From: Methanothermococcus okinawensis IH1
Lineage (GTDB): Archaea > AGJL01 > Methanococci > Methanococcales > Methanococcaceae
Direction of reading: 5' to 3'
DNA: 64,000 nt
Assembly: GCF_000179575.2 (NCBI RefSeq)
Contig: NC_015636.1
Location: 721,495-785,494, forward strand
Both the position numbers and the translations under genes were made by a program. This document shows positions 50,615-59,784 of this stretch, piece after piece. Numbering within the stretch: the first letter of the stretch is position 1; each line of letters starts with the position of its first letter. Below the pieces are notes generated by a model, which was given only the letters and a program-made list of their open reading frames with translations, did not search any database and was not told the origin of the DNA.

Positions 50615-51052
50615 TTATGGATTATTTAATAACATTACAAGCCGTTTTATGGCCTCCAAATGTTCTTCTTTTTCCATATTTGGAAAAGAATATTTGGCAT
50701 TTGGGTGATATTTTCTATCAATGGTTAATGTAATTGAATCTGAAAAATGTTTTAGATGAGTTAGTGCCTGAGCAAGATAATAATATGTTATACCTGAAAA
50801 TATTACCAAATCATGTTTTTTTTCATCAGAAATCTTTTTTATAGCATCTAATAAGTTCATATCTCGTGGAGTATATATTTTTTCAATATTAAGATGTTCT
50901 AAATATTCGAGCTCTTCCTCCTTAGGTCCCAATATCAATATTGGATTTTTACTTCTTTTAATCATACTAACGGCTATTTTTGTGCTCACAATTTCGGCAT
51001 GGTTTAAATTTGAACCAGCAGTAGGCTGATAAGGTGTAGTTTTTCCAAGCAT
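50615..51052 (-). CDS. cdhB: CODH/ACS epsilon subunit CdhB
   Basis: A 145-residue epsilon subunit that forms the alpha2-epsilon2 CO dehydrogenase component with CdhA. It has the DHS-like Rossmann fold seen in the family (NPILILGPKEEELEYLEHLNIEKIY, HDLVIFSGITYYYLAQALTHLKHF, SITLTIDRKYHPNAKYSFPN). It lies 126 bp downstream of cdhA and 17 bp upstream of the ferredoxin gene. The ATG follows GGTGAAAAT. Confidence 0.88.
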   Translation of the reverse strand: MLGKTTPYQPTAGSNLNHAEIVSTKIAVSMIKRSKNPILILGPKEEELEYLEHLNIEKIYTPRDMNLLDAIKKISDEKKHDLVIFSGITYYYLAQALTHLKHFSDSITLTIDRKYHPNAKYSFPNMEKEEHLEAIKRLVMLLNNP

Positions 51053-51178
51053 ATTTTCACCAGATAATAAATATTTGACATTATATATTGCTTAATCGTA
51101 TAGTATATTGTTTAAAGGTAAATTAAGATAAATTAATATAAATTAAAATAAATAATAAAAATTAAATAAATTAATGAA

Positions 51179-53503
51179 TTAATATATTAAGGTTGGGTCT
51201 TTTGGTATTTTTTCCCTAGGTTTCCAATTTTTCTCTTTTAAATAATTTAATATTTTGTCTTTCATCATAAATGGTATATCTGCTTCTGTTCTAACGAATT
51301 TTTCTAAATCTGGTGGCATGCATCCGAAATATTTTTCATATACGCTTACATAATGATATACTTTCATACCTCGTCCCTTTGGTCCATCTGATGCCCTCAT
51401 ACAAAGTTTTGGAATCATACAGATGCATTCTTTCATATTTTCAGCAGATGTTATAAGATGTTCTGGCACAGGACCTATTTTCATATATTCTTTGCTGGCT
51501 TTGTCAAATACCTCAAAGTCCTTTCCATCACTTAAATACATCCTTCTATATTTTGTTGAGTGGGGTCCTGTAATAACAGGAACTCCCCACCTATTTGCCC
51601 CTGTGGCAATTGAAGCAGCTTTTTGGGACATAGCACCCCACGCTACACCAACAGCTCCAACTTTGTTTAATATATAATCTGCAACTTCTTCATAATTGCC
51701 CCTTAATGGAAGTCTTGCAAATATGTTTGCCACTTTTATGGCAGCTCCGGTAACATGGCAATTACTTAAACAGCTTCCACAATTTACAAGACCGCCTGCT
51801 TTAAATTCCCCCGGATATTTATCGTATAATGTTTTGCCATCTTTATCTTTCCACATTCCTATTGCCATTGCTGCACATCCCGTTGTTACAACTATGTATT
51901 TTCTCTCTAAGAACTCTTTGGCAATCATTGCAACCTCTTCTTCACCATTTGGATGATTGGAACATCCTACCAATGCCACAATTCCTGGAATATCACCAAA
52001 TACAATCGGAGCTCCTACGTTTCTTATTTCAACATCTTGAACAGGTCCTCTACCTGCCCTCATTTTAAAGTCCCAATCCTTAAAGAAGTAATCTCCAACC
52101 TTTGTAGTCATGGATACAATTGGAAGTTTTCTTTCACATTCACATTCACATCTTCCACAGCCATAACATTTTCTATATAATTCTTTAAATTTATCGAAAT
52201 TACCTTCTTTTGCCCCTATCATGGCATTCATTACCTCGAAGGAGTTTGGACATACTCTATCACACCATCCACATTCTGTACATTTGTTTGCAAGAACTCT
52301 AACCTCTTCTAATGTAGGCAGACATTTATCTTTTTTATCCTTTCTCTCTTTTGATATAATTCTTGCGAGCTCAGTTGCCACTTTTCCAACTTTATATTCG
52401 TCAAGTATCAAACCAGCCCTATCTCTCAATATTTTGGCTATTATTTCATCTTCGCTTAAATGGGATAAATCTTCCAGCCCTAAACACATTTTTTCATTGG
52501 TGGCTATTAAAACAGCCCCCGTATTAATGGATTCTTCAAGAATATCAGTTCTTATGCACTGTTCATCCACTACCACAACATCTGCCACCCCACTTCTAAC
52601 AAACATTAACTGTCTTGAAAGAGGACCTATCACTTTTGCCCTGTCATTGTATCTACTTACATCTATTGCAGTGCAGCATATTCCACATACCTCTATTTCA
52701 TCTTCTAAATTATTGTTTTCTATATAATCCATTATCTCGGCACCAGGAACGACATTATGCCCTATGCACAATATTACAGGTTTATTTTTATTAACGCATT
52801 TAAGCCCCATTTCTATAAGTGGAGCGTCTATGTCTCCTTTCGGCATATTATATCCAACGATTTGAGCGAGGTCTCCAACTTCCCGTGCTAAATCATCTAT
52901 CATACCAGCATGTAAGGATTTACTTTCAAAATCTAAATAGCTACCTTCTTGACCTGTGTGTGCAGCTGAAAGTAAATGGGTAATCTGTTCTTCACAGTAG
53001 TCCAATACCTTTTCTAAGTCTCCAAGTGTTTTTGGTTTTATGCCCATAACGGTTCTGGTAATTGGAGCTTCTACATCTATGCTGTTTCCTAAGTCTATTG
53101 GGTAATCTTTTCCTAATCGTTCTATTAATGAATGTAAAACATGCCTACTATGACCAGCATGACATGCTGCCCCTATACAGCAGGCTATCAATACTATTCT
53201 TGACTGTTGGGCTTTTATATTGATACCGCAGGCTCCCTTTTTTCCCCTACTTAAATCACACTTTCCAAAGGTGCATAAACAGCACATATCACAGATTGGC
53301 ATGTAAAATGGAGGATATCTTTTTAAAAGTTTGAAATCCCATTTTCTTAAATCAGGTATTTTTGGTTTAGGGGTAGGTCCCATAGGCTCCCAATCTTCAT
53401 GGAATTCTTCATTATCTCCTATTTTTATACTACCTGTTATTTTAAGGTTTTTAGATTTTAATAATGGTGATACTATTTTTTTTATATCTCCTTCTACTTT
53501 CAT
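51179..53503 (-). CDS. cdhA: CODH/ACS alpha subunit CdhA (CO dehydrogenase)
   Basis: A 774-residue Ni-Fe-S CO dehydrogenase subunit that reduces CO2 to CO for acetyl-CoA synthesis. The D/B-cluster Cys lie in CDMCCLCTFGKCDLSRGKKGAC near 70 (written here as CDMCCLCTFGKCD then KGACG). Two extra archaeal 4Fe-4S motifs are CTECGWCDRVCPNSF near 415 and CYGCGRCECECERKLP near 450. C-cluster ligands include HAGHSRHVLHS near 117, ICCTAIDVSRYN, VGCSNHPNGE near 525, TTGCAAMAIG and NCGSCLSNCHV. It heads the CODH/ACS cluster and has a strong BRE/TATA promoter. The ATG follows GGTGGAATC. In autotrophic methanococci the enzyme works in the biosynthetic direction. Confidence 0.95.
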   Translation of the reverse strand: MKVEGDIKKIVSPLLKSKNLKITGSIKIGDNEEFHEDWEPMGPTPKPKIPDLRKWDFKLLKRYPPFYMPICDMCCLCTFGKCDLSRGKKGACGINIKAQQSRIVLIACCIGAACHAGHSRHVLHSLIERLGKDYPIDLGNSIDVEAPITRTVMGIKPKTLGDLEKVLDYCEEQITHLLSAAHTGQEGSYLDFESKSLHAGMIDDLAREVGDLAQIVGYNMPKGDIDAPLIEMGLKCVNKNKPVILCIGHNVVPGAEIMDYIENNNLEDEIEVCGICCTAIDVSRYNDRAKVIGPLSRQLMFVRSGVADVVVVDEQCIRTDILEESINTGAVLIATNEKMCLGLEDLSHLSEDEIIAKILRDRAGLILDEYKVGKVATELARIISKERKDKKDKCLPTLEEVRVLANKCTECGWCDRVCPNSFEVMNAMIGAKEGNFDKFKELYRKCYGCGRCECECERKLPIVSMTTKVGDYFFKDWDFKMRAGRGPVQDVEIRNVGAPIVFGDIPGIVALVGCSNHPNGEEEVAMIAKEFLERKYIVVTTGCAAMAIGMWKDKDGKTLYDKYPGEFKAGGLVNCGSCLSNCHVTGAAIKVANIFARLPLRGNYEEVADYILNKVGAVGVAWGAMSQKAASIATGANRWGVPVITGPHSTKYRRMYLSDGKDFEVFDKASKEYMKIGPVPEHLITSAENMKECICMIPKLCMRASDGPKGRGMKVYHYVSVYEKYFGCMPPDLEKFVRTEADIPFMMKDKILNYLKEKNWKPREKIPKDPTLIY

Positions 53504-53551
53504 GATTCCACCAAGTAGTAACTGTTATGAATATTATTATAAAAAATAATC

Positions 53552-53578
53552 AATTATCATTATTAATCATTATAATTT
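53552..53578 (-). promoter_or_regulatory. CODH/ACS shared element, copy upstream of cdhA
   Basis: Identical over 27 bp to 47462-47488, with the tandem ATCATTATTA/ATCATTATAA core. On the minus strand it follows a BRE/TATA box (AAAAAGGTATATATA, with TATA at 53602-53593) by 15 bp and so covers the expected start of transcription, 49 bp before the cdhA ATG. Two copies, each before a CODH/ACS transcript, suggest one regulator. Confidence 0.65.
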
Positions 53579-53592
53579 ACACATAAATAAGA

Positions 53593-53607
53593 TATATATA
53601 CCTTTTT
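53593..53607 (-). promoter_or_regulatory. cdhA promoter (BRE and TATA box)
   Basis: The minus strand reads AAAAAGGTATATATA, a purine-rich BRE followed by a TATA box, about 90 bp before the cdhA start. The matching box before cdhC (GGTATATATA) is at 47507-47516. Confidence 0.6.
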
Positions 53608-53818
53608 ATTATTTTATAAAAAAATAGTATTATTGTTAATTTTGAGTATAATTTAAAAAAATAAATAAAATAAATATTTAAAGGTAATAAATAGATACAC
53701 TTAATAGTATATTTTATATTGTATAATATATAACAATAAATTACGGAAACACATAATAATAAAAAGATATATATTGAGAAATAACATATACTAACTTATA
53801 ATAAACTGAGGTGTGAAA

Positions 53819-54808
53819 ATGAAAGTATATTATGACCAAGATACAAATCTTGATGCAGTAAAAGATAAAACAATAGCAGTAATTGGATACGGTAGCCAAG
53901 GTAGAGCTCAGGCTTTAAACATGAAAGATAGCGGTTTAAATGTAATAGTAGGTTTGAGACCAAACGGAGCTTCATGGGAAAAGGCAAAAGCAGATGGACA
54001 TACTGTAATGACAATAGAAGAAGCCGCAGAAAAGGCAGATGTAATACATATACTTATACCTGATGAAGTTCAGGCAGATGTTTATAACAAACAGATAAAA
54101 CAGTATTTAACAGAAGGAAAAACATTAGGATTTTCACATGGATACAACATACACTACGGATATATTGTTCCACCAGAAGGAGTAAATGTAATTATGGTTG
54201 CTCCAAAATCACCAGGTGCTATGGTTAGAAAAACATACGAAGAAGGTTTTGGTGTTCCAGGTTTAGTATGTGTTGAAAAGGACGAAACAGGAGATGCATT
54301 GGATATAGCTCTTGGAATGGCTAAGGCAGAAGGTTTAACAAGAGCAGGAGTAATTAAAACAACATTTAGAGAAGAAACAGAAACAGACCTCTTTGGAGAA
54401 CAGGCTGTATTATGTGGTGGAGTAACAGAGCTCATAAAAGCAGGATTTGAAACACTTGTTGAGGCAGGATATGCTCCTGAAATGGCATACTTTGAAACCT
54501 GCAACGAGTTGAAATTAATCGTTGATTTAATATACCAAAAAGGACTTGCTGGAATGTGGCATGATGTTTCAAACACCGCTGAATATGGTGGAATATCCAG
54601 AAGAGAAAGAGTTGTAAATGAAGAATCAAGAAAAGCAATGAAAGAAATCTTAAAAGAAATACAGGATGGAAGATTTGCAAGAGAATGGGCATTAGAAAAT
54701 ATAAGTGGCAGACCTCATTTAAATGCTATGAGAAGATTGGAAAATGAACATTTACTCGAAACAACAGGTAAAAAATTAAGAAAAATGTGTGGATTAGAAA
54801 AAGATTAA
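53819..54808 (+). CDS. ilvC: Ketol-acid reductoisomerase
   Basis: A 329-residue class I ketol-acid reductoisomerase of branched-chain amino-acid synthesis. The NADPH-binding Rossmann motif [16 protein letters not shown] is near 20, and the metal-binding KARI domain contains [28 protein letters not shown] near 190 and [19 protein letters not shown]. It ends [10 protein letters not shown]. The ATG at 53819 follows GAGGTG by 5 nt; an in-frame GTG at 53813 is part of that site. It is divergent from cdhA with about 310 bp of promoter region between. Confidence 0.95.
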   Translation: MKVYYDQDTNLDAVKDKTIAVIGYGSQGRAQALNMKDSGLNVIVGLRPNGASWEKAKADGHTVMTIEEAAEKADVIHILIPDEVQADVYNKQIKQYLTEGKTLGFSHGYNIHYGYIVPPEGVNVIMVAPKSPGAMVRKTYEEGFGVPGLVCVEKDETGDALDIALGMAKAEGLTRAGVIKTTFREETETDLFGEQAVLCGGVTELIKAGFETLVEAGYAPEMAYFETCNELKLIVDLIYQKGLAGMWHDVSNTAEYGGISRRERVVNEESRKAMKEILKEIQDGRFAREWALENISGRPHLNAMRRLENEHLLETTGKKLRKMCGLEKD

Positions 54809-54819
54809 GAAGATTAATA

Positions 54820-54942
54820 TTAGGGTGGGTCATTTTGTATATTCTTTAAATATCAACACTAAATATTAAAACAAATTTAATCGTTATTATATAAATGAAA
54901 ATTAAAAAGTTAATGGAAACGAATTATTATGACCCACGCTAA
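54820..54942. mobile_element. Possible MITE with 14-bp terminal inverted repeats
   Basis: The ends TTAGGGTGGGTCAT (54820-54833) and ATGACCCACGCTAA (54929-54942) are inverted repeats with one mismatch, enclosing about 95 bp of A+T-rich non-coding DNA. The flanks GATTAATA (54812-54819) and GATTAAAA (54943-54950) match at 7 of 8 positions, as expected for an 8-bp target duplication. It lies 11 bp after the ilvC stop. No transposase or second copy is in the window. A transcription terminator or regulatory hairpin is less likely because the loop is long. Confidence 0.5.
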
Positions 54943-55127
54943 GATTAAAATTATAATATTAATTATTTAATTATTATTTTTTATTCATACCTTTAAATGT
55001 TTATTGTTTATTTAATTATTTAGTTAATTATTTAGTTAATAGTTAATTATTGGTTATTTATTTGCAAAATGTAAGGTTCTTAGTTTTTATTAATTTTATT
55101 AGTGTTAATATTAATTTTAGTGAAATT

Positions 55128-55955
55128 ATGGATTTAATCATTATCTTTTCACTGGTTATTTTGGGAATGTTCATTGGTTTTATATCAGGCTTATTAGGAA
55201 TAGGTGGCGGTTTTATAATTGTGCCTGTATTGATATATCTATTTGATTTTATAGGCATTCCTACGGATATTTCTGTAAAAATGGCAGTAGGAACAAGTTT
55301 ATTTGTAATCTTTTTGACATCGCTTGCAGGAGCTCATAAACATAGTTTGAACAAAAATGTGATATGGAAATATTCTTTAATTCTCGGATTATTTGGGATA
55401 TTTGGTTCAATTGTAGGTGTTAATATTGTTGTAGGTTATTTGAGTGGAAATTTACATAAAATGTTATTTGGTATATTTTTGATTTTTGTTTCATTGCACA
55501 TATTGTATAGTAATTTTAAAAATAAGAATAATTTGAGTATAATTGAAAACAGAAATATTTCCGATATCAAATGTAAATGTAAAGATATTGGTGTTGTAGG
55601 TTTTTTAACGGGCTTTTTATCGTCTGTTTTTGGAATAGGTGGTGGAATAATAATTGTTCCATTCCTAAATATTTTTTTAAAATTTCCAATAAAATCGGCA
55701 ATTGGAACATCTCTTGGCATGATGATAATCGTTTCATTTGTTGGGTTGTTGGGATATATGTTTAGCTCCTGTCCATTTAACCAGAATATTTATAATATAG
55801 GTTATGTTTCGCTACTTACGGGATTAATTATATCACCTACTGCCATGATATTTTCTAAATATGGAGCAAAAATTGCTTATAAAACAAAATCAGAAAGTTT
55901 AAGGATCGTGTTGTCAATTATACTGATGATTGTTGGTATTAAAATGATAGTATGA
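55128..55955 (+). CDS. TauE/SafE family membrane permease
   Basis: A 275-residue polytopic protein of the TauE/SafE (sulfite/sulfonate exporter-like) family with about eight helices and two internally repeated glycine-rich signatures: FIGFISGLLGIGGGFIIVPVL near 14 and FLTGFLSSVFGIGGGIIIVPFL near 160. Substrates in this family include sulfite and organosulfonates; here it is unknown. The next gene is a PAPS-reductase-like protein, so a link to sulfur metabolism is conceivable. I start at ATG 55128 (MDLIIIFSLVIL) since it begins the first helix; an in-frame start at 55050 adds 26 hydrophobic residues without a ribosome-binding site. Confidence 0.82.
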   Translation: MDLIIIFSLVILGMFIGFISGLLGIGGGFIIVPVLIYLFDFIGIPTDISVKMAVGTSLFVIFLTSLAGAHKHSLNKNVIWKYSLILGLFGIFGSIVGVNIVVGYLSGNLHKMLFGIFLIFVSLHILYSNFKNKNNLSIIENRNISDIKCKCKDIGVVGFLTGFLSSVFGIGGGIIIVPFLNIFLKFPIKSAIGTSLGMMIIVSFVGLLGYMFSSCPFNQNIYNIGYVSLLTGLIISPTAMIFSKYGAKIAYKTKSESLRIVLSIILMIVGIKMIV

Positions 55956-56074
55956 TAATTTAGTTTAAAAATAAATGAAAAAGAATAATAAAAAATTATA
56001 AATATAGATATATAAATATAAAAAATATAACTATAACAATATGTAATAGTATAAATATAATATCCGGTGAATTT

Positions 56075-57550
56075 ATGAAAACAATACTTGGAAAGATTCA
56101 TTTAAAATGGTGTAAAAATTGCAATGTGCCTGTTCTTGATAAAAAATGTGGAATTTGTGGAAATGATACAACACCTGTAAAATTAACGCCCCCCGCCGAT
56201 GCAAGACCTGCATTTAAAGAAGATATATTTATGATTAACAATATATTAAAAAATAATTTTGGAGTTAATGAAAATATTTTTAAAAATAAAATAGTTTTAA
56301 TAAATAAAATCCCAGGAAAAGACTATATGAAGGAGATAATATACGATGGATTAGTTTTTGGGATTTTGAAGTATAATGAAGAAATTAAAGAAGACAATGA
56401 CAATGAAAAAAAGTGGTCAATAATACCTACTGTTGAAGGAGCTCGGAGAATAATAAATGCAGGAGCTAATAAAAAAATAATTGTTATAAAAAAAGATGTT
56501 GTTCCATTCATTCTAAAAAAACATGCATCGGTTTTAAGACCTGGGGTTTTAAAGGTATCTGAAGATATAGCAAAAGATGATGATATAATCATTTTGGTTG
56601 AAAATGAAGAAAAAAATAATTTTAAAGATATACATGTGTTAGGGGTTGGAAGAGCCAGAATGAATTATAACGAAATAATCAATTCAGAAAAAGGTATGGT
56701 GGCAAAGGTCAGGCATGCCGAAACACCGAAAGAGGCAAATTACCTAAAAGAGACAGGAAATTTCGAAGAGTCCATAAATAAAATGATTGAAGCAAATGAG
56801 GATGCAATAAATAAATTTGAAAGTAATTCAGTAGGTTTTATGAGGAATACTATAAAAGATAGAACAAATATGCCACCCGTAGTTGCGTATTCTGGTGGAA
56901 AAGATAGTCTTGTAGTGCTTTTACTTGCATTTAAGGCATTTAATAATGAAAATATAAATTTTGAGGTATTATTTACAGATACAACATTGGAGCTCCCTGA
57001 AACTTTAAAAAATATAAATGATGTTGAAACCAAATATAATATAAATATAATTAAAGCAAAATCAGACGATTTTTGGGAGAAACTTGAAGAATATGGACCT
57101 CCTGGAAGGGATTACAGATGGTGCAGTGAAGTATGTAAGATGAAGCCCCTTGAAAAGATAATAAATAATATATATCCAAATGGTTGTTTAACATTTGTAG
57201 GTTTAAGGAAGTATGAATCTATGAACCGTTCAAAAAAGCCGAGAATTTGGAAAAGTCCCCACATTGAAAAGCAAATGCTTTCTGCTCCAATATTAAATTG
57301 GTCTGCTATGCATGTATGGATATATTTATTTAAAAACAAAGCACCTTATAATAAGTTATATGAAAAATGTTTTGATAGAGTAGGATGCTATATGTGTCCT
57401 GCTATGGAGCTCGGAGAAATTGAATTGATTAAAAAATTATATCCTGAGCTCTGGAAAAAATGGGAAGATTTTTTAATAAATTATGCAAAGAGAAATAATT
57501 TAGATGAGAAATGGGTAAAAAGCGGTTGGAGATGGAAATATAAAAATTAA
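56075..57550 (+). CDS. PAPS-reductase-like adenine nucleotide alpha hydrolase with zinc ribbon and PUA-like domain
   Basis: A 491-residue multidomain protein. The N-terminus is a zinc ribbon (WCKNCNVPVLDKKCGICGND). Residues 20-210 include a PUA-like region (GARRIINAGANKKIIVIKKDVVPFILK), and the C-terminal half is a PAPS-reductase/N-type ATP pyrophosphatase domain with the PP-loop VAYSGGKDSLVVLLLAFKAF near 271. Cys clusters follow (YRWCSEVCKMKPL and CFDRVGCYMCPAMELGEI), probably for an iron-sulfur cluster. Similar archaeal proteins are annotated as PAPS reductase, but the PUA/ribbon fusion suggests an RNA or thiolation role. Substrate unknown. The ATG follows GGTGAATTT. Confidence 0.8.
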   Translation: MKTILGKIHLKWCKNCNVPVLDKKCGICGNDTTPVKLTPPADARPAFKEDIFMINNILKNNFGVNENIFKNKIVLINKIPGKDYMKEIIYDGLVFGILKYNEEIKEDNDNEKKWSIIPTVEGARRIINAGANKKIIVIKKDVVPFILKKHASVLRPGVLKVSEDIAKDDDIIILVENEEKNNFKDIHVLGVGRARMNYNEIINSEKGMVAKVRHAETPKEANYLKETGNFEESINKMIEANEDAINKFESNSVGFMRNTIKDRTNMPPVVAYSGGKDSLVVLLLAFKAFNNENINFEVLFTDTTLELPETLKNINDVETKYNINIIKAKSDDFWEKLEEYGPPGRDYRWCSEVCKMKPLEKIINNIYPNGCLTFVGLRKYESMNRSKKPRIWKSPHIEKQMLSAPILNWSAMHVWIYLFKNKAPYNKLYEKCFDRVGCYMCPAMELGEIELIKKLYPELWKKWEDFLINYAKRNNLDEKWVKSGWRWKYKN

Positions 57551-57741
57551 GGATAAAATATTAAATAAAATAAAAATAATAAATAAAAAATAAATTAAAT
57601 ATTATTAAAAATAAAAATTAAAAATAAAAAATAATCTTATAAATATTTTAAATTAGATTATGATAAAAAATATAAAAAACAATTGACATATCTAATTCTA
57701 AATAATATAAAAAATAAAATATAAACTCAGGAGTTGATAAA

Positions 57742-58023
57742 ATGCCAAAGATGGTTTTACTTCCAAAACTTACAATGGCTCTTGGAGGATATATAAGGGA
57801 AACAGTAATGCCTTATGGTGAGGATGAGGCAAAACCATTTCCTTATAGAAATGTAATTGTTGGTAATCCTACGGATGAACCTATAAAGATAGATGTGCCT
57901 GTATATGATGATGAGTGGGTAGAGAGGCATAAAAAACTTGGTTTAATAGTAGTTCCAGTAAGTGTTGAAGACGATTTTGTAGGTTTATACAAAATGGTGC
58001 AGGAAAGGGTAAAAAAAGCTTAA
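57742..58023 (+). CDS. Probable EhbP-like subunit of energy-converting hydrogenase B
   Basis: A 93-residue soluble protein (MPKMVLLPKLTMALGGYIRETVMPYGEDEA ... PYRNVIVGNPTDEPIKIDVPVYDDEWVERHKKLGL). From memory it matches the small methanogen family named EhbP, tied to the Ehb membrane hydrogenase that supplies low-potential electrons for anabolic enzymes such as CODH/ACS and KorA. No other ehb genes are in the window; ehb genes are scattered in methanococci. The family assignment is recollection, not search. The ATG follows AGGAGTTGATAAA. Confidence 0.5.
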   Translation: MPKMVLLPKLTMALGGYIRETVMPYGEDEAKPFPYRNVIVGNPTDEPIKIDVPVYDDEWVERHKKLGLIVVPVSVEDDFVGLYKMVQERVKKA

Positions 58024-58136
58024 TTATAATAATCAAATAATTTAATAATAATTTATTAGGTAGTAGTAAAAAGTAATGTAATAATAAAAATAAATAATAA
58101 AAATAATAAAATAATTTTTTAAATTTGGTGGATTTT

Positions 58137-58817
58137 ATGATAAAAGGAGTGTTATTTGACTTAGATGACACACTCTACGACTCTTCGAGTTTTGCAGATA
58201 GAGCTCGGAGGGAAGCAATAAAAATGATGATAGATGCAGGATTAAAAGCCACAGAGGAGGAGGCTTATAATGTCCTTCAAAGAATAATAAAACAAAAAGG
58301 TTCTAATTATAACAAACATTTTGATGACCTTGTGAAAGCTATTATGGGACATTACGAACCAAAGATAATAACCATGGGGATAATTACATACCATAATGTA
58401 AAATTTGCCCTTTTAAGACCATATCCCGATACTATAAAAACACTTATAGCCTTAAAAAAAATGGGATTAAAATTAGGTGTAATTACCGATGGTATCACAA
58501 TAAAGCAATGGGAAAAACTTATACGATTGGGTATTGTGGATTTTTTTGATGAAGTAATAACCTCGGAAGAATTTGGATTAGGAAAGCCCAATAAAGAGTT
58601 CTTTGAATACGGTATTAAAAAGATGGATTTAAATCCAGATGAGGCAGTATATGTTGGAGATAGGGTGGATAAGGATATAATTCCTGCCAATGATGTTGGC
58701 ATGCATGCTGTAAGGATATTAAAGGGAAAATATAAAAATTTAGACGGTAATTGTGCCTATGAGGTAAATAATTTGTTTGAAGTAGTCGATATTATAAAAA
58801 AACTTAAAAAAAGCTAA
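58137..58817 (+). CDS. HAD-superfamily phosphatase
   Basis: A 226-residue HAD hydrolase with motif I GVLFDLDDTLYDSS near 4, motif II VITDGITIKQWEKL near 117, motif III Lys in GLGKPNKEFFEYG near 147 and motif IV VYVGDRVDKDIIPANDVG near 173. A helical cap lies between motifs I and II. It looks like the archaeal CTE7/TIGR02253 group; the physiological phosphate ester is unknown. The ATG at 58137 follows GGTG, and a TTG 12 nt upstream is less likely. Confidence 0.85.
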   Translation: MIKGVLFDLDDTLYDSSSFADRARREAIKMMIDAGLKATEEEAYNVLQRIIKQKGSNYNKHFDDLVKAIMGHYEPKIITMGIITYHNVKFALLRPYPDTIKTLIALKKMGLKLGVITDGITIKQWEKLIRLGIVDFFDEVITSEEFGLGKPNKEFFEYGIKKMDLNPDEAVYVGDRVDKDIIPANDVGMHAVRILKGKYKNLDGNCAYEVNNLFEVVDIIKKLKKS

Positions 58818-58861
58818 TTATACACTTAAAATAACCTATTGATATAAATTATGGGATTATC

Positions 58862-59662
58862 ATGTTCAAAAACATATTAATTAAAATAAACGGTGCAGTG
58901 GATGGTATAAGGGGGTTAATATCGTTCATGACAAGAATACCTATGGGAAATTTTAAAAGTGGTTTTGAGGAGATATCCAAATATTTTGTATTTGTTATAT
59001 TCATAGGTATGTTTATTGGTTTTATAGGTTCAATTGTAGCATATCCATTTTTTTATTTGGGTATTAAATCCTATATGCTTATAGGAGCTCTTGTATTGTT
59101 TGTTATGTTATATATTCAAGGATTTCATCATGTTGATGGATTGGGTGATTATGGCGATGCCTGGATGGTTATGGGAATTGCAAGAAAGAAGTTGGAGGTA
59201 ATGAGAGATAAAAATATGGGTGTTGGGGCATTTATGTTTATATTTTTTACAGAGCTCATATCGGTGGCCTCAATAGGATATCTGTATGAAATAACATATT
59301 CGAATTTTTTACTATTTGCGAAATTTATTATATTGGTGGAATCCTGTTCAAGATTAGGATTATTGACTTGTGCATGCTGTGGAATACCTTCAAAAGACGG
59401 CACAGGTAGATATTTTGTTAAGAACACTGATGAGTATCATTTATTTATAGGATATTTGATATTGATGATACTTTCATTTGTTATGAATATTCCAAAAATA
59501 GGGGTGATATGCTCTACATTTACGGTGTTTTTTGGCGTGTTTATGGCATGGAATTCAAATAAATCTCTAAAATGCGTTACAGGTGATGTATTAGGGGCAT
59601 CCACCGAATTAACCAGAGCTCTGGTATATATAGTCCTTATATTTTCATTATATATTTATTAA
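58862..59662 (+). CDS. cobS: Adenosylcobinamide-GDP ribazoletransferase (cobalamin synthase)
   Basis: A 266-residue membrane enzyme that joins AdoCbi-GDP to the lower-ligand nucleoside in corrinoid assembly. Family motifs are GLISFMTRIPMG near 20, HHVDGLGDYGDAWMVMG near 92 (the metal-binding DGLxDxxD), and the paired SRLGLLTCACCGIPSKDGTGRYF near 161. There are about six membrane helices. Methanogens need corrinoids for methyl transfer to coenzyme M and in CODH/ACS. It follows the HAD gene by 44 bp, and the two may be cotranscribed. Confidence 0.9.
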   Translation: MFKNILIKINGAVDGIRGLISFMTRIPMGNFKSGFEEISKYFVFVIFIGMFIGFIGSIVAYPFFYLGIKSYMLIGALVLFVMLYIQGFHHVDGLGDYGDAWMVMGIARKKLEVMRDKNMGVGAFMFIFFTELISVASIGYLYEITYSNFLLFAKFIILVESCSRLGLLTCACCGIPSKDGTGRYFVKNTDEYHLFIGYLILMILSFVMNIPKIGVICSTFTVFFGVFMAWNSNKSLKCVTGDVLGASTELTRALVYIVLIFSLYIY

Positions 59663-59784
59663 ATATATATTAAAACTGTTATAACTGTAATATTTCTAAA
59701 AATAAGTAAAAAAAGAAAAGAAAAAGATTATTTTTATTTATTATTTTATTGACATTCATTTATTATTTTTTTTATTTTATTTTT

